Below, piece after piece: positions 33,496 through 42,271 of a DNA stretch of 64,000 nucleotides. The stretch is from Comamonadaceae bacterium 2FH. Its GTDB lineage: Bacteria; Pseudomonadota; Gammaproteobacteria; Burkholderiales; Burkholderiaceae_C. The position numbers were made by a program, and so were the translations under genes. Below the pieces are notes generated by a model. The model saw nothing but the letters and a program-made list of their open reading frames with translations, was not told where the DNA came from and did not search any database. The stretch covers positions 62,001 to 126,000 of the forward strand of contig SCMQ01000002.1 of NCBI GenBank assembly GCA_005503335.1, read 5' to 3'. How positions within the stretch are numbered: position 1 is the first letter of the stretch; each line of letters starts with the position of its first letter.

Positions 33496-35072
33496 GGGAG
33501 GACGGCGGTGGAGGTCGGCGCCGAGCCGACGGTCTTCTGATACTGCAGCGGGCCACCATGGTAGCCGCAGGCCTCGAACAGGCGCTGCGAGGCGGTGTTG
33601 CCCTGAACGACGCTGGCCTCGACGACAAAGCCGGTGCCGAGGCGGTCGCGCATCTGGTGTTCGCCAGCGGTCAGCAGGCGTGTGCCCAGACCCAGGCCCT
33701 GAAGGTCGGGATCCAGGTAAAGTGATACTTCAAGGCGGTTGGAAGCGAGACGATCGAAGCGGATGCTGCCCACCGACTGCCGTCCCACCTGGGCAACGAA
33801 TAGCCAGCGGTCGTCTGCGGCCAGCACACCCTGCAGCCAGTCTCTGTGGGCGGCGAAGGCTATGGAGTCGGTGTTGCCAGATACCGCCCGCACGGCGGGA
33901 TGGTTGCGCCAGGCGTGCAACTGCAGTGCGTCTTCGGCGGTCCCCGGCCGCAGGCTCAGTGAGTCACGCAGCAGGCTCAAGGCGACGCGTTCAGCACCAC
34001 GACCGTCGACCAGGGTCGACGCTCGCTCGCTCAGGGCCCGACGCACGAGCGGATCGTGCAGCAGGGCAGGCAGAACCTGCGACAGCGGTGCAAGGTTCTG
34101 GTTGCCTGCATCGGTGTCGAGTCGCGCCGCACGCAGGGCGCCCAGCTGGTCCAGTGCTCGCACGACGACCGACTGGTTGGCCGCCAGGACCAGGCCGATC
34201 GTGGGCGCGCCGATGCAGCATCGTTCCCAGGTGGCTCCGCCGCCGGCGCCGATCTGCAGGTCGTGCCGCGCGAAGAACGCAGCCAGGTCCGGCGCGTCAA
34301 GCGAGAGCGTCGTGGCAGGGGAGGCGGCACAGGCCGCGCGCAACTCGGCGAGTTGCGGGTTGGCCGAGGTAGACGCCACCTCGATCGGCCCGCGAAAGCC
34401 ACTCTCCCGGCAGACTTGGAGTACCCGGGCAGACGCGCCGCCGGGGTCGGTGCCACCCGTGAAAATGCCCAGGCTGCGCATCTCGGATTGGAACCGGTAG
34501 CGCGGCGCTTCGCGGTACGCAGACGACAGCAATGCAAAACGGGGCCCTGCGAGCCAGAGCGGCTCTCGCCGCAGCCTCTGTGCGTACTTCGCACGGTGGT
34601 CGGCATCCCAGTTGTGGTCGAGCAGCGCATCGGCGTCCAGCGCTCGGTCTGCGGTGTCATCGATCACCAGCACGCGGCACGCCAGGCCTTGTCGCACCGC
34701 GTCGTGCCACTGCGCGTCGAACGCATAGTGGTCCACCACGAGCCAGTCGGGTGCGGCACCGCGCAAGGCGACGACGGTCTCGTGTGCATCTCGTGTCTGG
34801 CTCACGCCGGCCCAGGCGTGATGCGGGGGTTGGTCGCGGGCCGGTTCGGTCGTGGTCCAAGGTGCGGGGGCGTCCAGCCACACGACGGGGCAGGGAGCAG
34901 CGCCCAGCAGTTGGGACGCTACACCATCGAGTCGGCGTGTGACCAAGCTGAGCTCGGCGCCTTGTTCCAGCAGGGCCTGTGCCAAAGACAGGCAGCGACG
35001 CAGGTGGCCGGTGCCCATCGCCGCCGAGGCATCGACGCGCAAAGCCACGCGTGGAACCTCGCGCATGGTCAT
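33492..35072 (-). CDS. PseG-PseH fusion: UDP-sugar hydrolase plus GNAT acetyltransferase
   Basis: 526 aa bifunctional enzyme of the pseudaminic acid pathway. Residues 1-345 are PseG (UDP-6-deoxy-AltdiNAc hydrolase): RVDASAAMGTGHLRRCLSLA with H23, VVDHYAFDAQWHDAVR, DADALLDHNWDADH, SLGIFTGGTDPGGAS and GAGGGATWERCCIGAPTIGL. Residues about 360-515 are a GNAT domain (LRPGTAEDALQLHAWRNHPA, SLYLDPDLQGLGLGTRLL, NTASQRLFEACGYH), the expected PseH N4-acetyltransferase, which in many species is a separate gene. The fusion explains why no free pseH is present in the operon. Confidence 0.9.
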   Translation of the reverse strand: MTMREVPRVALRVDASAAMGTGHLRRCLSLAQALLEQGAELSLVTRRLDGVASQLLGAAPCPVVWLDAPAPWTTTEPARDQPPHHAWAGVSQTRDAHETVVALRGAAPDWLVVDHYAFDAQWHDAVRQGLACRVLVIDDTADRALDADALLDHNWDADHRAKYAQRLRREPLWLAGPRFALLSSAYREAPRYRFQSEMRSLGIFTGGTDPGGASARVLQVCRESGFRGPIEVASTSANPQLAELRAACAASPATTLSLDAPDLAAFFARHDLQIGAGGGATWERCCIGAPTIGLVLAANQSVVVRALDQLGALRAARLDTDAGNQNLAPLSQVLPALLHDPLVRRALSERASTLVDGRGAERVALSLLRDSLSLRPGTAEDALQLHAWRNHPAVRAVSGNTDSIAFAAHRDWLQGVLAADDRWLFVAQVGRQSVGSIRFDRLASNRLEVSLYLDPDLQGLGLGTRLLTAGEHQMRDRLGTGFVVEASVVQGNTASQRLFEACGYHGGPLQYQKTVGSAPTSTAVLP

Positions 35073-35851
35073 TGGCCTCCGTTAGGCACAAAAGCCCGGC
35101 GTACCGGCACGCCTGCGGCGGCCAGCGCGGCCTTGGCGCCGGCCGGGGTCTGCTCTGTGAAATGGAAGATGCTTGCCGCCGCCACGGCCGAGGCGCCGGC
35201 CTGCGTCACGGCGTCGACCATATGCTGGTAATTGCCCGCGCCGCCCGATGCGATCACCGGGATTTGGACCGCACGCACCACCGATTCGACCAGCGCCAGG
35301 TCGTAACCCTGCATCGTGCCGTCGCGCTCGATGGAAGTGATGAGTATCTCGCCCGCGCCGCGGTCTTCGAGCTCGCGCGCCAAGGCCGTCACTTCGCGGT
35401 TGGTGGCCTCCTTGCCGGCATGGCTAAAGCACGCCCAGCCGCCACCCTCCTGCGCGCGCACGTCGATGCTGGCCACCACGCACTGCGCACCGTGGCGCTT
35501 GGCAATGTCCGTCACGAGTTCGGGGCGGGTGTAGATGGCAGTGTTGACGCTGACTTTGTCGGCGCCGGCACGCAGCAGGCGCTGCACCTGCTCGATGCGG
35601 GTGATGCCACCGCCCACGGTCAGCGGCACGAAGCAGTCTTGGCCGAACTCGTCGATGGATTCGAAGTCCGGGTCGTCTTCGGACTGATGGGCGACGATGT
35701 CGACCAGCACAAGCTCATCGACCTCGCGCTGGTTGTAGACCTTGATGGCGGGCAGAACCGGGCCGACTCGCCGCCAACTGTCAAAACCCACGCCCTTGAC
35801 CAGGCCGAACTGCTTCCACAGCAATGTTGGGATGACGCGCACCTTCAGCAT
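35069..35851 (-). CDS. WbuZ-type HisF-like protein of glycosyl amidation
   Basis: 260 aa TIM barrel similar to the imidazole glycerol phosphate synthase cyclase HisF, but of the glycosyl amidation-associated (WbuZ) kind. The N-terminal VIPTLLWKQFGLVKG has Leu where histidine-pathway HisF has the catalytic Asp (CLD), while ASIDVRA keeps the second Asp. Phosphate-binding GGGI and ASGGAGN loops are intact. It probably channels ammonia from the HisH-like partner to the WbuX/PseA amidotransferase. It overlaps both neighbours (4 and 7 bp). Confidence 0.85.
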   Translation of the reverse strand: MLKVRVIPTLLWKQFGLVKGVGFDSWRRVGPVLPAIKVYNQREVDELVLVDIVAHQSEDDPDFESIDEFGQDCFVPLTVGGGITRIEQVQRLLRAGADKVSVNTAIYTRPELVTDIAKRHGAQCVVASIDVRAQEGGGWACFSHAGKEATNREVTALARELEDRGAGEILITSIERDGTMQGYDLALVESVVRAVQIPVIASGGAGNYQHMVDAVTQAGASAVAAASIFHFTEQTPAGAKAALAAAGVPVRRAFVPNGGQ

Positions 35852-36483
35852 GACGGCCCTGAGATGAAGTTGCGCAACAGGCGAAAGCCCGCGCGCGAGC
35901 TTTTTTCGGGATGGAACTGCGTGCCCCAGACGCGGCCACGCCGCACGGCGGCCGTGACCGAGACGCCGTAATCGGCGGTCGCCAGCACATCGGAAGGGTC
36001 CTGCGGCACGAAGGCATAGCTATGTACGAAGTAAAAATCGGTGCCGTCTGGAATACCGTCAAACAGACCACCGGTCTCAGATGCGCGGGTGACGCCGTTC
36101 CAGCCCACGTGAGGCACGCGCAGCGTGCAGCCCAGAGTGCGCAGGTGCTCCACGCGACCGGGTACGAATCCGAGACCCGGCGTGCCCTGACCGTCGTCGC
36201 TGCCTTCCATGCTGGCGTCGGCCAGCAGTTGCATGCCCACGCACACGCCTAGCAGGGGCCGGCCATAGCCCAGCACTTCGTCGCGCAGGGCGGTGGGCCA
36301 GCCGCCGGCTTCGAGCAGGCGCGCGCAATCGGCGAAGTTGCCCACGCCAGGCAGGATCAGGCAGTCCACCGCGTGCAAGTCAAGCGCGCGGTTGACCAGC
36401 ACCGGCGCCACTCGCAGCTCTTCGAGCGCGCGCAGCACCGAGCCCAGGTTGCCCACGCCGTAGTCGATCACACCCACACGCAT
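35845..36483 (-). CDS. WbuY-type HisH-like glutamine amidotransferase
   Basis: 212 aa class I glutaminase: nucleophile C81 in LLGVCVGMQLL, and the His-Glu pair in GTQFHPEKSS near residue 193. The oxyanion-hole region is PGVGNF. It releases ammonia from glutamine for the HisF-like partner. Its position with wbuX and wbuZ-like genes, not with histidine genes, points to sugar amidation rather than histidine synthesis. The gap to the WbuX/PseA gene is 7 bp. Confidence 0.88.
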   Translation of the reverse strand: MRVGVIDYGVGNLGSVLRALEELRVAPVLVNRALDLHAVDCLILPGVGNFADCARLLEAGGWPTALRDEVLGYGRPLLGVCVGMQLLADASMEGSDDGQGTPGLGFVPGRVEHLRTLGCTLRVPHVGWNGVTRASETGGLFDGIPDGTDFYFVHSYAFVPQDPSDVLATADYGVSVTAAVRRGRVWGTQFHPEKSSRAGFRLLRNFISGPSC

Positions 36484-36490
36484 GACGGTC

Positions 36491-37642
36491 TCATACGTTG
36501 TCGTAGTTGATCTTGGTCAGATTGCCGTCGTGGTCCTTGAGCAAGGCGCCGCTGACGTCGCGCTTGAAGATCTTCTTGTTGGTGAACTTGTCGCAGATGC
36601 GGATGAACTCTTCTTCGGCCATGTCCAGAGGGCGCAGGATGTCCTTCAAGGGCTTGCCCAGATATTCCCAGGGGAACAGGCCATCGAGCCGTCTTACGGC
36701 TTCCAGGCCGTCCTGGCGTGTCAGGCGGCCGCGGCGTATATGCAGACAGGCCAGATCGGTGGCGCGACCGAAACCAAACTTCAGGAACTTGAAGTAATCG
36801 TGGATGCCGGTCTGGTGGTTGTCCAGGTTCTCGTAATTGACCATCGAGCCCTCGACCACCTTGTCGTAGGTGTGAAAGCCGTTGGCCTGGGCGATCAGCG
36901 TGTTGGACAGGCCATCCCAGGGAATGTAGTGGCCGAGAAACAGGCCGGTCACCCCCACGCGAGCGAGCTCTTCGTCGGTGGGGTAGGTGTAGTGGATCAG
37001 GTGCTTGGCCTCGATGCCGTCCAAGCCAATCAGGTCCGACACGCGCATGCCCAGCAGCCCACCGAACTCCTCGAGCCAGCGGCGGTTGAGCACATTGTTG
37101 TCGGCAGCGGCAGCCGGGCCGCCGTATTCGTTTTGCGAGTTTTCGCCCCAGACGATCAGCGGCACGTTGAACTGCACGGCCGCGCGCACGGGGATGGTGA
37201 AGATGCCCACGTGCTCGGGCCAGGAGATGTCGCCCACCTGGGTCAGTCCCAAGCGGTTGAGCTTGGCACGCACCAGCGGGTTGGGCGAGACCTCGACATG
37301 GTCCACGCCGAGGCGCTTGAGGTTCTCGATGTTCCGGCGGCCCAGCGGCGAGAGGTCGCAGGTCGAGGAGGTGACGCACAGCGGGTTCAGGCCCAGCTGC
37401 AGCATGCGCACCACCTGGTAGGTGCTGTCCTTGCCGCCGCTGACCGGCACGATGCAATCCCAGTTGCTGCCGTCGCGGTGGCGATACTTTTCCAGCACCT
37501 GGAGCAGTTCCTGGTAGCGGGCGTCCCAGTCCACTTCGGTGCGCTTTTCATAGCTGCGACAGGCGTTGCACACGCCGTGTTCGTCCAGGTGCAGGTCCGG
37601 CTTGGTGTCCGGCATCACGCAGTGTTTGCAATAGGTCAGCAT
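36491..37642 (-). CDS. N-acetyl sugar amidotransferase (PseA/WbuX/WbpG family)
   Basis: 383 aa. An N-terminal zinc knuckle (C5, C8, C25, C28 in YCKHCVMPD and GVCNACRSYE) precedes an ATP-pyrophosphatase domain with the PP-loop SGGKDS (68-73). Conserved family blocks include CNACRSYE, HVGIFTIPVRAAVQF and TGLFLGHYIPWDG. The family converts an N-acetyl group of an acidic nonulosonate (in Campylobacter, pseudaminic acid) or a related sugar to an acetamidino group using ammonia from HisH/HisF-like partners. All three components are adjacent here, so an acetamidino-modified pseudaminic acid is the predicted product. Confidence 0.9.
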   Translation of the reverse strand: MLTYCKHCVMPDTKPDLHLDEHGVCNACRSYEKRTEVDWDARYQELLQVLEKYRHRDGSNWDCIVPVSGGKDSTYQVVRMLQLGLNPLCVTSSTCDLSPLGRRNIENLKRLGVDHVEVSPNPLVRAKLNRLGLTQVGDISWPEHVGIFTIPVRAAVQFNVPLIVWGENSQNEYGGPAAAADNNVLNRRWLEEFGGLLGMRVSDLIGLDGIEAKHLIHYTYPTDEELARVGVTGLFLGHYIPWDGLSNTLIAQANGFHTYDKVVEGSMVNYENLDNHQTGIHDYFKFLKFGFGRATDLACLHIRRGRLTRQDGLEAVRRLDGLFPWEYLGKPLKDILRPLDMAEEEFIRICDKFTNKKIFKRDVSGALLKDHDGNLTKINYDNV

Positions 37643-37664
37643 GGCGGATGATCCCTTGGGGCGT

Positions 37665-38285
37665 TCAGCGTTTTTCCATCAGGAACCAAGTGATGTCGTC
37701 CTGGGGGAAGTTGGGGTCTCGGCGGTAGGCGAAGCCGTAGTCGATCAGCTGGAGCTGCGGGTGACGGTCCATGATTTCGCCGGCAAAGTCGCGCTTGAAC
37801 AGGCGGTCGCTGTGGCCGCGGTAGGGAATGGCTACCGGCGCGGGGTTGTAGTACTCGGCCACCAGCAGGTAGCGGCTGGTGGCGGCCGCCAGCTTGTCGT
37901 ATACCTGCGGCAGCGCCTCGGGGTTGATGTGGATAAGCACACCCTTGATGAGGGTGAGGTCCCAGCAACGCTCGGGTGTGAAGTCGAGGATGGATGCGTG
38001 GTGCACGTGGGCGGGCGGGATCACCTCGCCCAGCTGCTTCGCGGCGTCGGCGTTGATCTCGATGCCGTGCATGTCGATTGCGGGGTGCAGCAGCTTGAGC
38101 GCCTTGAGGTTCATGCCGATGTTGGCGCCGAACTCGATGCAGCTCCGAACGCCCCGCGCAGCGCGCAGCGCCTTGGCGAAGAAGTCAAGGTTGGACGCCA
38201 GCAGGGCGTCGCCCTGATTGCGCTGGATGTATTCGGCACCAAATTCGCCGGCCCAGAAGGCTTCCTGTTCGGTCTTGAAGGTCAT
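37665..38285 (-). CDS. pseudaminic acid biosynthesis-associated methylase
   Basis: 206 aa class I methyltransferase fold: CIEFGANIGMNLKALK as the SAM motif, MHGIEINADAAKQL, WDLTLIKGVLIHINPEALP. The start MTFKTEQEAFWAGEFGAEYI is typical of the family found beside pse genes (the TIGR03587 type). Whether it methylates pseudaminic acid, and where, is not shown. It overlaps the cytidylyltransferase gene by 4 bp. Confidence 0.87.
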   Translation of the reverse strand: MTFKTEQEAFWAGEFGAEYIQRNQGDALLASNLDFFAKALRAARGVRSCIEFGANIGMNLKALKLLHPAIDMHGIEINADAAKQLGEVIPPAHVHHASILDFTPERCWDLTLIKGVLIHINPEALPQVYDKLAAATSRYLLVAEYYNPAPVAIPYRGHSDRLFKRDFAGEIMDRHPQLQLIDYGFAYRRDPNFPQDDITWFLMEKR

Positions 38286-39043
38286 GGGGTCTGCTCCGCG
38301 GAAGTGGGTGTGTCGGGTCGGGCCTGCTTTTGTTCGATGTGCTGGTTGATACGCATCCAGTCAGGGTGCGCTTCCATGATTGCCAGCACGTCGGCCAAGG
38401 CGAAGCGGGGCTGGGTCGGGTGCAGCGTCTCGAACAGGCGGCGCACCAGCTCGTAGTCTTCAGCCGTGTCCACCGTCCAGCGCTGTGCGCTGAGGTTCTC
38501 AGAGCTCTCGACGTTGCGCAGCCGGTAGCGCTCGGGATGCCAGTAGATGAAAGGGGTGACATGTTCGCGTTCGCTGGCCTGCGTGGCCTCGGCCTGCGCC
38601 TCGCGCAGGGCCGCGGCCGAAAACACCTCCACCGCCATGCCGTAGGGCCAGGTCGGGGGCAGCATGTTGGAGACATAGTCGCAGCCGCCCTCGAGGTAAG
38701 TGGCGATCAATTGGTCTACCAGCGCCGGGTCGATCAGCGGGCAGTCGGAAGTGATGCGTACCACCACGTCGGCGTCGTTCAGGCGGGCTGCGTCGGCGTA
38801 GCGCGAGAGCACGTCGAACTCGCTACCGCGGTGGCAGGGCACGCCCAACTGCTCGCACAGGGCGGCAATCGGATCATCGGTGGTATTGGTGGTGGTGGCA
38901 ACGACGACGGCATCGGCCTGCTTCACCCTGCGCAGCCGCTCGATCAGGCGCATGAGCATGGGCTGGCCTGCCAGTAGCAGCAGCACCTTGCCTGGCAGCC
39001 GGGTCGAGGTCATGCGCGCTTGGACGACGATGACGGTCTTCAT
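38282..39043 (-). CDS. SpsF/PseF-type cytidylyltransferase
   Basis: 253 aa nucleotidyltransferase of the CMP-nonulosonate class: VVQARMTSTRLPGKVLLLLA holds the nucleotide-binding start, with RITSDCPLIDPALVD and the acceptor/metal region TVDTAEDYELVRRLFE. It belongs to the SpsF-like subgroup that replaces canonical PseF in several clusters. It should make CMP-pseudaminic acid. It overlaps pseC (4 bp) and the methylase gene. Confidence 0.82.
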   Translation of the reverse strand: MKTVIVVQARMTSTRLPGKVLLLLAGQPMLMRLIERLRRVKQADAVVVATTTNTTDDPIAALCEQLGVPCHRGSEFDVLSRYADAARLNDADVVVRITSDCPLIDPALVDQLIATYLEGGCDYVSNMLPPTWPYGMAVEVFSAAALREAQAEATQASEREHVTPFIYWHPERYRLRNVESSENLSAQRWTVDTAEDYELVRRLFETLHPTQPRFALADVLAIMEAHPDWMRINQHIEQKQARPDTPTSAEQTP

Positions 39044-40203
39044 ACTTGGAGCGCCTGCTTCAGGGCCGCTGCCACCGAATCCTGCTGTCCCTCGGTCAGC
39101 GCCGGGAACAAGGGCAGCGAGAGCGCCCGCGCGTAGTAGGCCTCGGCAGCCGGAAAATCGCCGCGCCGGAATCCGAGGTCCGCATAGTAGGGCTGCGTGT
39201 GGATAGGGATGTAGTGGACACTGACGCCGATCTGCGCGGCGCGCATCGCCTGGAAAACCTCGGCCCGGGTGCGCTGCGTGCGGGCGGTGTCGATCTCGAT
39301 GGCGTAGAGATGCCAGGCGGATTCACGGTCGGCGAGCCGGATCGGGCGGATCAGCGCAAGGCCGTCGAGCAGATCGTCGTAGCGGTCCGCCAGAGCGACG
39401 CGTTGCGCATGCAGGGCGTCGAGGCGCCCGAGCTGCGACAGCCCCAGCGCCGCCTGCACGTCCGTCATGCGGTAGTTGAAACCGAGAGCCTGCTGTTCGT
39501 AGACCCAGGGACCTTCGGGTGGTGCGTGCAGTTCCGAAGCCTCCCGCACCATGCCATGCGAGCGCAGCCGGCGCAGCTGGCGCGCCAGCTCGTCGTCGTT
39601 GCTCGTGACCATGCCGCCTTCGGCCGTCGTCACGATCTTGACGGCGTGAAAGCTGAACACCGTGGCATCGGCCCAGGCGCTGCCGACCGGCCGGTGCTGG
39701 TAGCTGGCCCCGGTGGCGTGCGAGGCGTCTTCGAGGATCCGGAATCCATAGGCATCGGCCAGTTCGCGCAGCTCGCGCAGCTCGCAGGGCAGACCCGCGA
39801 AATCAACGGGGATCACGATGGCCGGTAGCGTGTTCGTGGCCTTTGCTCGTTCGAGCTTGCGCGCCAGTTCCGTGACGGACAGGTTGCGCGTTCGCGGGTC
39901 GATGTCGACGAAATCCACCGTGGCGCCGCAGTAGAGGGCGCAGTTGGCCGAAGCCAGGAAGCTGTTGGGGCTGGTCCAGACCCGTTTGCCGGGGCCGGCG
40001 CCCAGCGCCAGACAGGCGATGTGCAGTCCCGCCGTGGCATTGGAGACCGCCACCGCATGCCGGGTCTGGTGCCGCTCGGCAAAGGCCTGCTCGAACGCAG
40101 GCACGGCCGGGCCCTGGGTCAGGTACTCGGAGCGCAGCACCGCGTTGACCGCGGCGATGTCGTCGTCGGTGATGTTCTGACAGCTGTACGGGATGAACGA
40201 CAT
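39040..40203 (-). CDS. pseC: UDP-4-amino-sugar transaminase PseC
   Basis: 387 aa DegT/DnrJ/EryC1 PLP aminotransferase, second step of pseudaminic acid synthesis, acting on the PseB product. PLP Lys189 in FSFHAVKIVTTAEGG, D159 in LEDASHATGA, and the PseC hallmarks ITDDDIAAVNAVLRSEYLTQG and HYIPIHTQPYY. I chose MSFIPYSCQN at 40203, which aligns with PseC N-termini; an upstream in-frame ATG at 40248 would add 15 residues and overlap pseB. Confidence 0.92.
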   Translation of the reverse strand: MSFIPYSCQNITDDDIAAVNAVLRSEYLTQGPAVPAFEQAFAERHQTRHAVAVSNATAGLHIACLALGAGPGKRVWTSPNSFLASANCALYCGATVDFVDIDPRTRNLSVTELARKLERAKATNTLPAIVIPVDFAGLPCELRELRELADAYGFRILEDASHATGASYQHRPVGSAWADATVFSFHAVKIVTTAEGGMVTSNDDELARQLRRLRSHGMVREASELHAPPEGPWVYEQQALGFNYRMTDVQAALGLSQLGRLDALHAQRVALADRYDDLLDGLALIRPIRLADRESAWHLYAIEIDTARTQRTRAEVFQAMRAAQIGVSVHYIPIHTQPYYADLGFRRGDFPAAEAYYARALSLPLFPALTEGQQDSVAAALKQALQV

Positions 40204-40222
40204 GGTGGGCCAGGCCAGGGGT

Positions 40223-41233
40223 TCAATCGGCCTGCTGTTTGGCGACATGTTCCTCGATCAGCGCGCGCAGTTGCTCCACCGTGAGGAAGTCGGGATTGGT
40301 GCCGCTGTTGTAGGCGAAGCCCGGCTCGACACGGCGCGCCCCGGTGTCGCGGCAGTAGTCGTCGATGCTGTAGTCTGTACCTGGCGGCAGAATCGCGTAA
40401 TAGCGCCCCAGGTCCACCGTGTTGAGGCTGTCGCTGGCGGTGATCATTTCCTCGTGGATCTTTTCGCCGGGCCGGATGCCGACCTGTTCCTGCCGGCACT
40501 CGGGCGCGACGGCTTGGGCGACGTCCGTGATGCGGTACGAGGGAATCTTGGGCACGAGGATCTCGCCGCCCCGGCTGTTCTCGATCGACCAGAGCACCAT
40601 GTCGACGCCGTCCTGCAGCGAGATGTTGAACCGGGTCATCTGCGGGTCGGTGATCGGCAGCGCGCCGGTCTTGCGCCGGCCCAGGAAGAACGGGATCACC
40701 GATCCGCGGCTTCCCATGACGTTGCCGTAGCGCACCACGCTGAACCGGATGTCGCGCGCGCCCTTGATGTTGTTGGCGGCCACGAAAAGCTTGTCGGAGC
40801 ACAGCTTGGTGGCGCCGTAGAGGTTGACGGGCGCGGCCGCCTTGTCGGTGGACAGGGCGACCACGCGCTGCACGCCCGCGTCAAGGCAGGCTTCGATGAG
40901 GTTCTGCGCGCCCAGCACATTGGTCTTGATGCACTCGAAGGGGTTGTACTCGGCGGCAGGCACCTGCTTCAGGGCCGCCGCATGCACCACGATGTCCACG
41001 CCTTCCAGGGCGCGGCGAAGACGCGGCTCGTCGCGGATGTCGCCGATGAAGTAGCGCAGGCACGGGTGATCGCGGTCCGAGAACGTCTGGGACATCTCGA
41101 ACTGCTTCAGCTCGTCCCTCGAATAGATGACGAGGCGCCTGATGTCCGGGTAGCGCTCCAGCACGGTCTTGACGAAGGCCTTGCCGAACGAGCCGGTGCC
41201 ACCGGTGATGAGTATCGATTTAAGGGACAGCAT
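40223..41233 (-). CDS. pseB: UDP-GlcNAc 4,6-dehydratase (inverting) PseB
   Basis: 336 aa short-chain dehydrogenase-type enzyme, the first step of pseudaminic acid synthesis. NAD(P) motif GGTGSFGKAF (11-20), then IYSRDELKQFEM, HAAALKQVPAAEYNPFECIK, ALSTDKAAAPVNLYGATK with the catalytic segment, and MTRFNISLQDGVDMV. IRPGEKIHEEMI near the C-terminus is diagnostic of the inverting PseB/FlaA1 group. It opens the pse part of the operon, 83 bp after the UDP-xylose synthase gene. Confidence 0.95.
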   Translation of the reverse strand: MLSLKSILITGGTGSFGKAFVKTVLERYPDIRRLVIYSRDELKQFEMSQTFSDRDHPCLRYFIGDIRDEPRLRRALEGVDIVVHAAALKQVPAAEYNPFECIKTNVLGAQNLIEACLDAGVQRVVALSTDKAAAPVNLYGATKLCSDKLFVAANNIKGARDIRFSVVRYGNVMGSRGSVIPFFLGRRKTGALPITDPQMTRFNISLQDGVDMVLWSIENSRGGEILVPKIPSYRITDVAQAVAPECRQEQVGIRPGEKIHEEMITASDSLNTVDLGRYYAILPPGTDYSIDDYCRDTGARRVEPGFAYNSGTNPDFLTVEQLRALIEEHVAKQQAD

Positions 41234-41316
41234 GGCTACTGTTTGATGGTGTGCATTGGACGGGGAAGCGATGGGCGCGGGGCGGTGTGCGTTTCATGTG
41301 GCCGGCGCATTCATTC

Positions 41317-42258
41317 TCAGGCATGCCTGCGCAAGTACTCGATCGTATGCCGAAGTCCTGCCTCCAGGGGGACGGCAGGTCGCCAGCCAAGCTTCTGCTC
41401 CGCCTGCGTAATGTCCGGCCGGCGTTGCCTGGGGTCGTCCTGCGGCAGCGGCTTGAAGGCCAGCCGGCTCCTGGCGCCGGTGAGCGCCTGCACCTTCTGC
41501 GCGAGTTCCAGCATGGAGAATTCGCCGGGGTTGCCCAGGTTGATGGGGCCTGTGACGCCATCGTCCGAGTCCATGAGCCGGATGAAGCCCTCGATCAGGT
41601 CATCCACATAGCAAAAGCTGCGCGTTTGGGAGCCGTCGCCGTAAATGGTCAGGTCCTGCCCGCGCAAGGCTTGCACGATGAAGTTGCTCACCACCCGCCC
41701 GTCGTTGGGGTCCATGCGGGGGCCGTAGGTGTTGAAGATGCGCGCCACCTTGATGCGAACGCCGTGCTGGCGCTGGTAGTCGAAAAACAAGGTTTCAGCC
41801 GCGCGCTTGCCTTCGTCGTAGCAGCTGCGGATGCCGATGGGATTGACGTTGCCCCAGTAGCTCTCGGGCTGGGGATGCACCGACGGGTCGCCATACACCT
41901 CGGAAGTGGACGCCTGGAAAATCTTGGCGCCTTGCGCCTTGGCCATCTCCAGCAGGTTCAGAGCGCCCAGTACCGATGTTTTCATCGTGTGGATGGGGTC
42001 GTGCTGGTAGCGGGGGGGCGAGGCCGGGCATGCCAGGTTGTAGATTTCGTCGACCGCGACGCCCGTCAGCGGCTGTGTCACATCGTGCCGGATGAGCGTG
42101 AAGGCCGGGTTGGCGCGCAGATGCGCGATGTTTTCTTCACGGCCGGTGAAGAAGTTGTCCAGGCACAGCACGGCGTGGCCCTGGTTCAGAAGCTTTTCGC
42201 ACAGGTGCGAGCCGAGAAAGCCTGCTCCGCCGGTCACCAGTATCTTTTTCACGAGCAT
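41317..42258 (-). CDS. UDP-glucuronate decarboxylase (UDP-xylose synthase)
   Basis: 313 aa extended [23 protein letters not shown] holds the NAD motif, the catalytic YxxxK is in [14 protein letters not shown], and family blocks [18 protein letters not shown] and [20 protein letters not shown] are those of UXS enzymes. With the adjacent UDP-glucose dehydrogenase it forms UDP-glucose to UDP-glucuronate to UDP-xylose, so a pentose is likely in the glycan. Start MLVKKIL at 42258, 13 bp after ugd. Confidence 0.93.
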   Translation of the reverse strand: MLVKKILVTGGAGFLGSHLCEKLLNQGHAVLCLDNFFTGREENIAHLRANPAFTLIRHDVTQPLTGVAVDEIYNLACPASPPRYQHDPIHTMKTSVLGALNLLEMAKAQGAKIFQASTSEVYGDPSVHPQPESYWGNVNPIGIRSCYDEGKRAAETLFFDYQRQHGVRIKVARIFNTYGPRMDPNDGRVVSNFIVQALRGQDLTIYGDGSQTRSFCYVDDLIEGFIRLMDSDDGVTGPINLGNPGEFSMLELAQKVQALTGARSRLAFKPLPQDDPRQRRPDITQAEQKLGWRPAVPLEAGLRHTIEYLRRHA

Positions 42259-42271
42259 GCCCCGCGATCCT

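Noticed and set aside
35069-36483. HisF and HisH as part of a histidine operon
   Set aside because: No other his genes nearby, the HisF-like protein lacks a catalytic Asp, and both flank the sugar amidotransferase gene.
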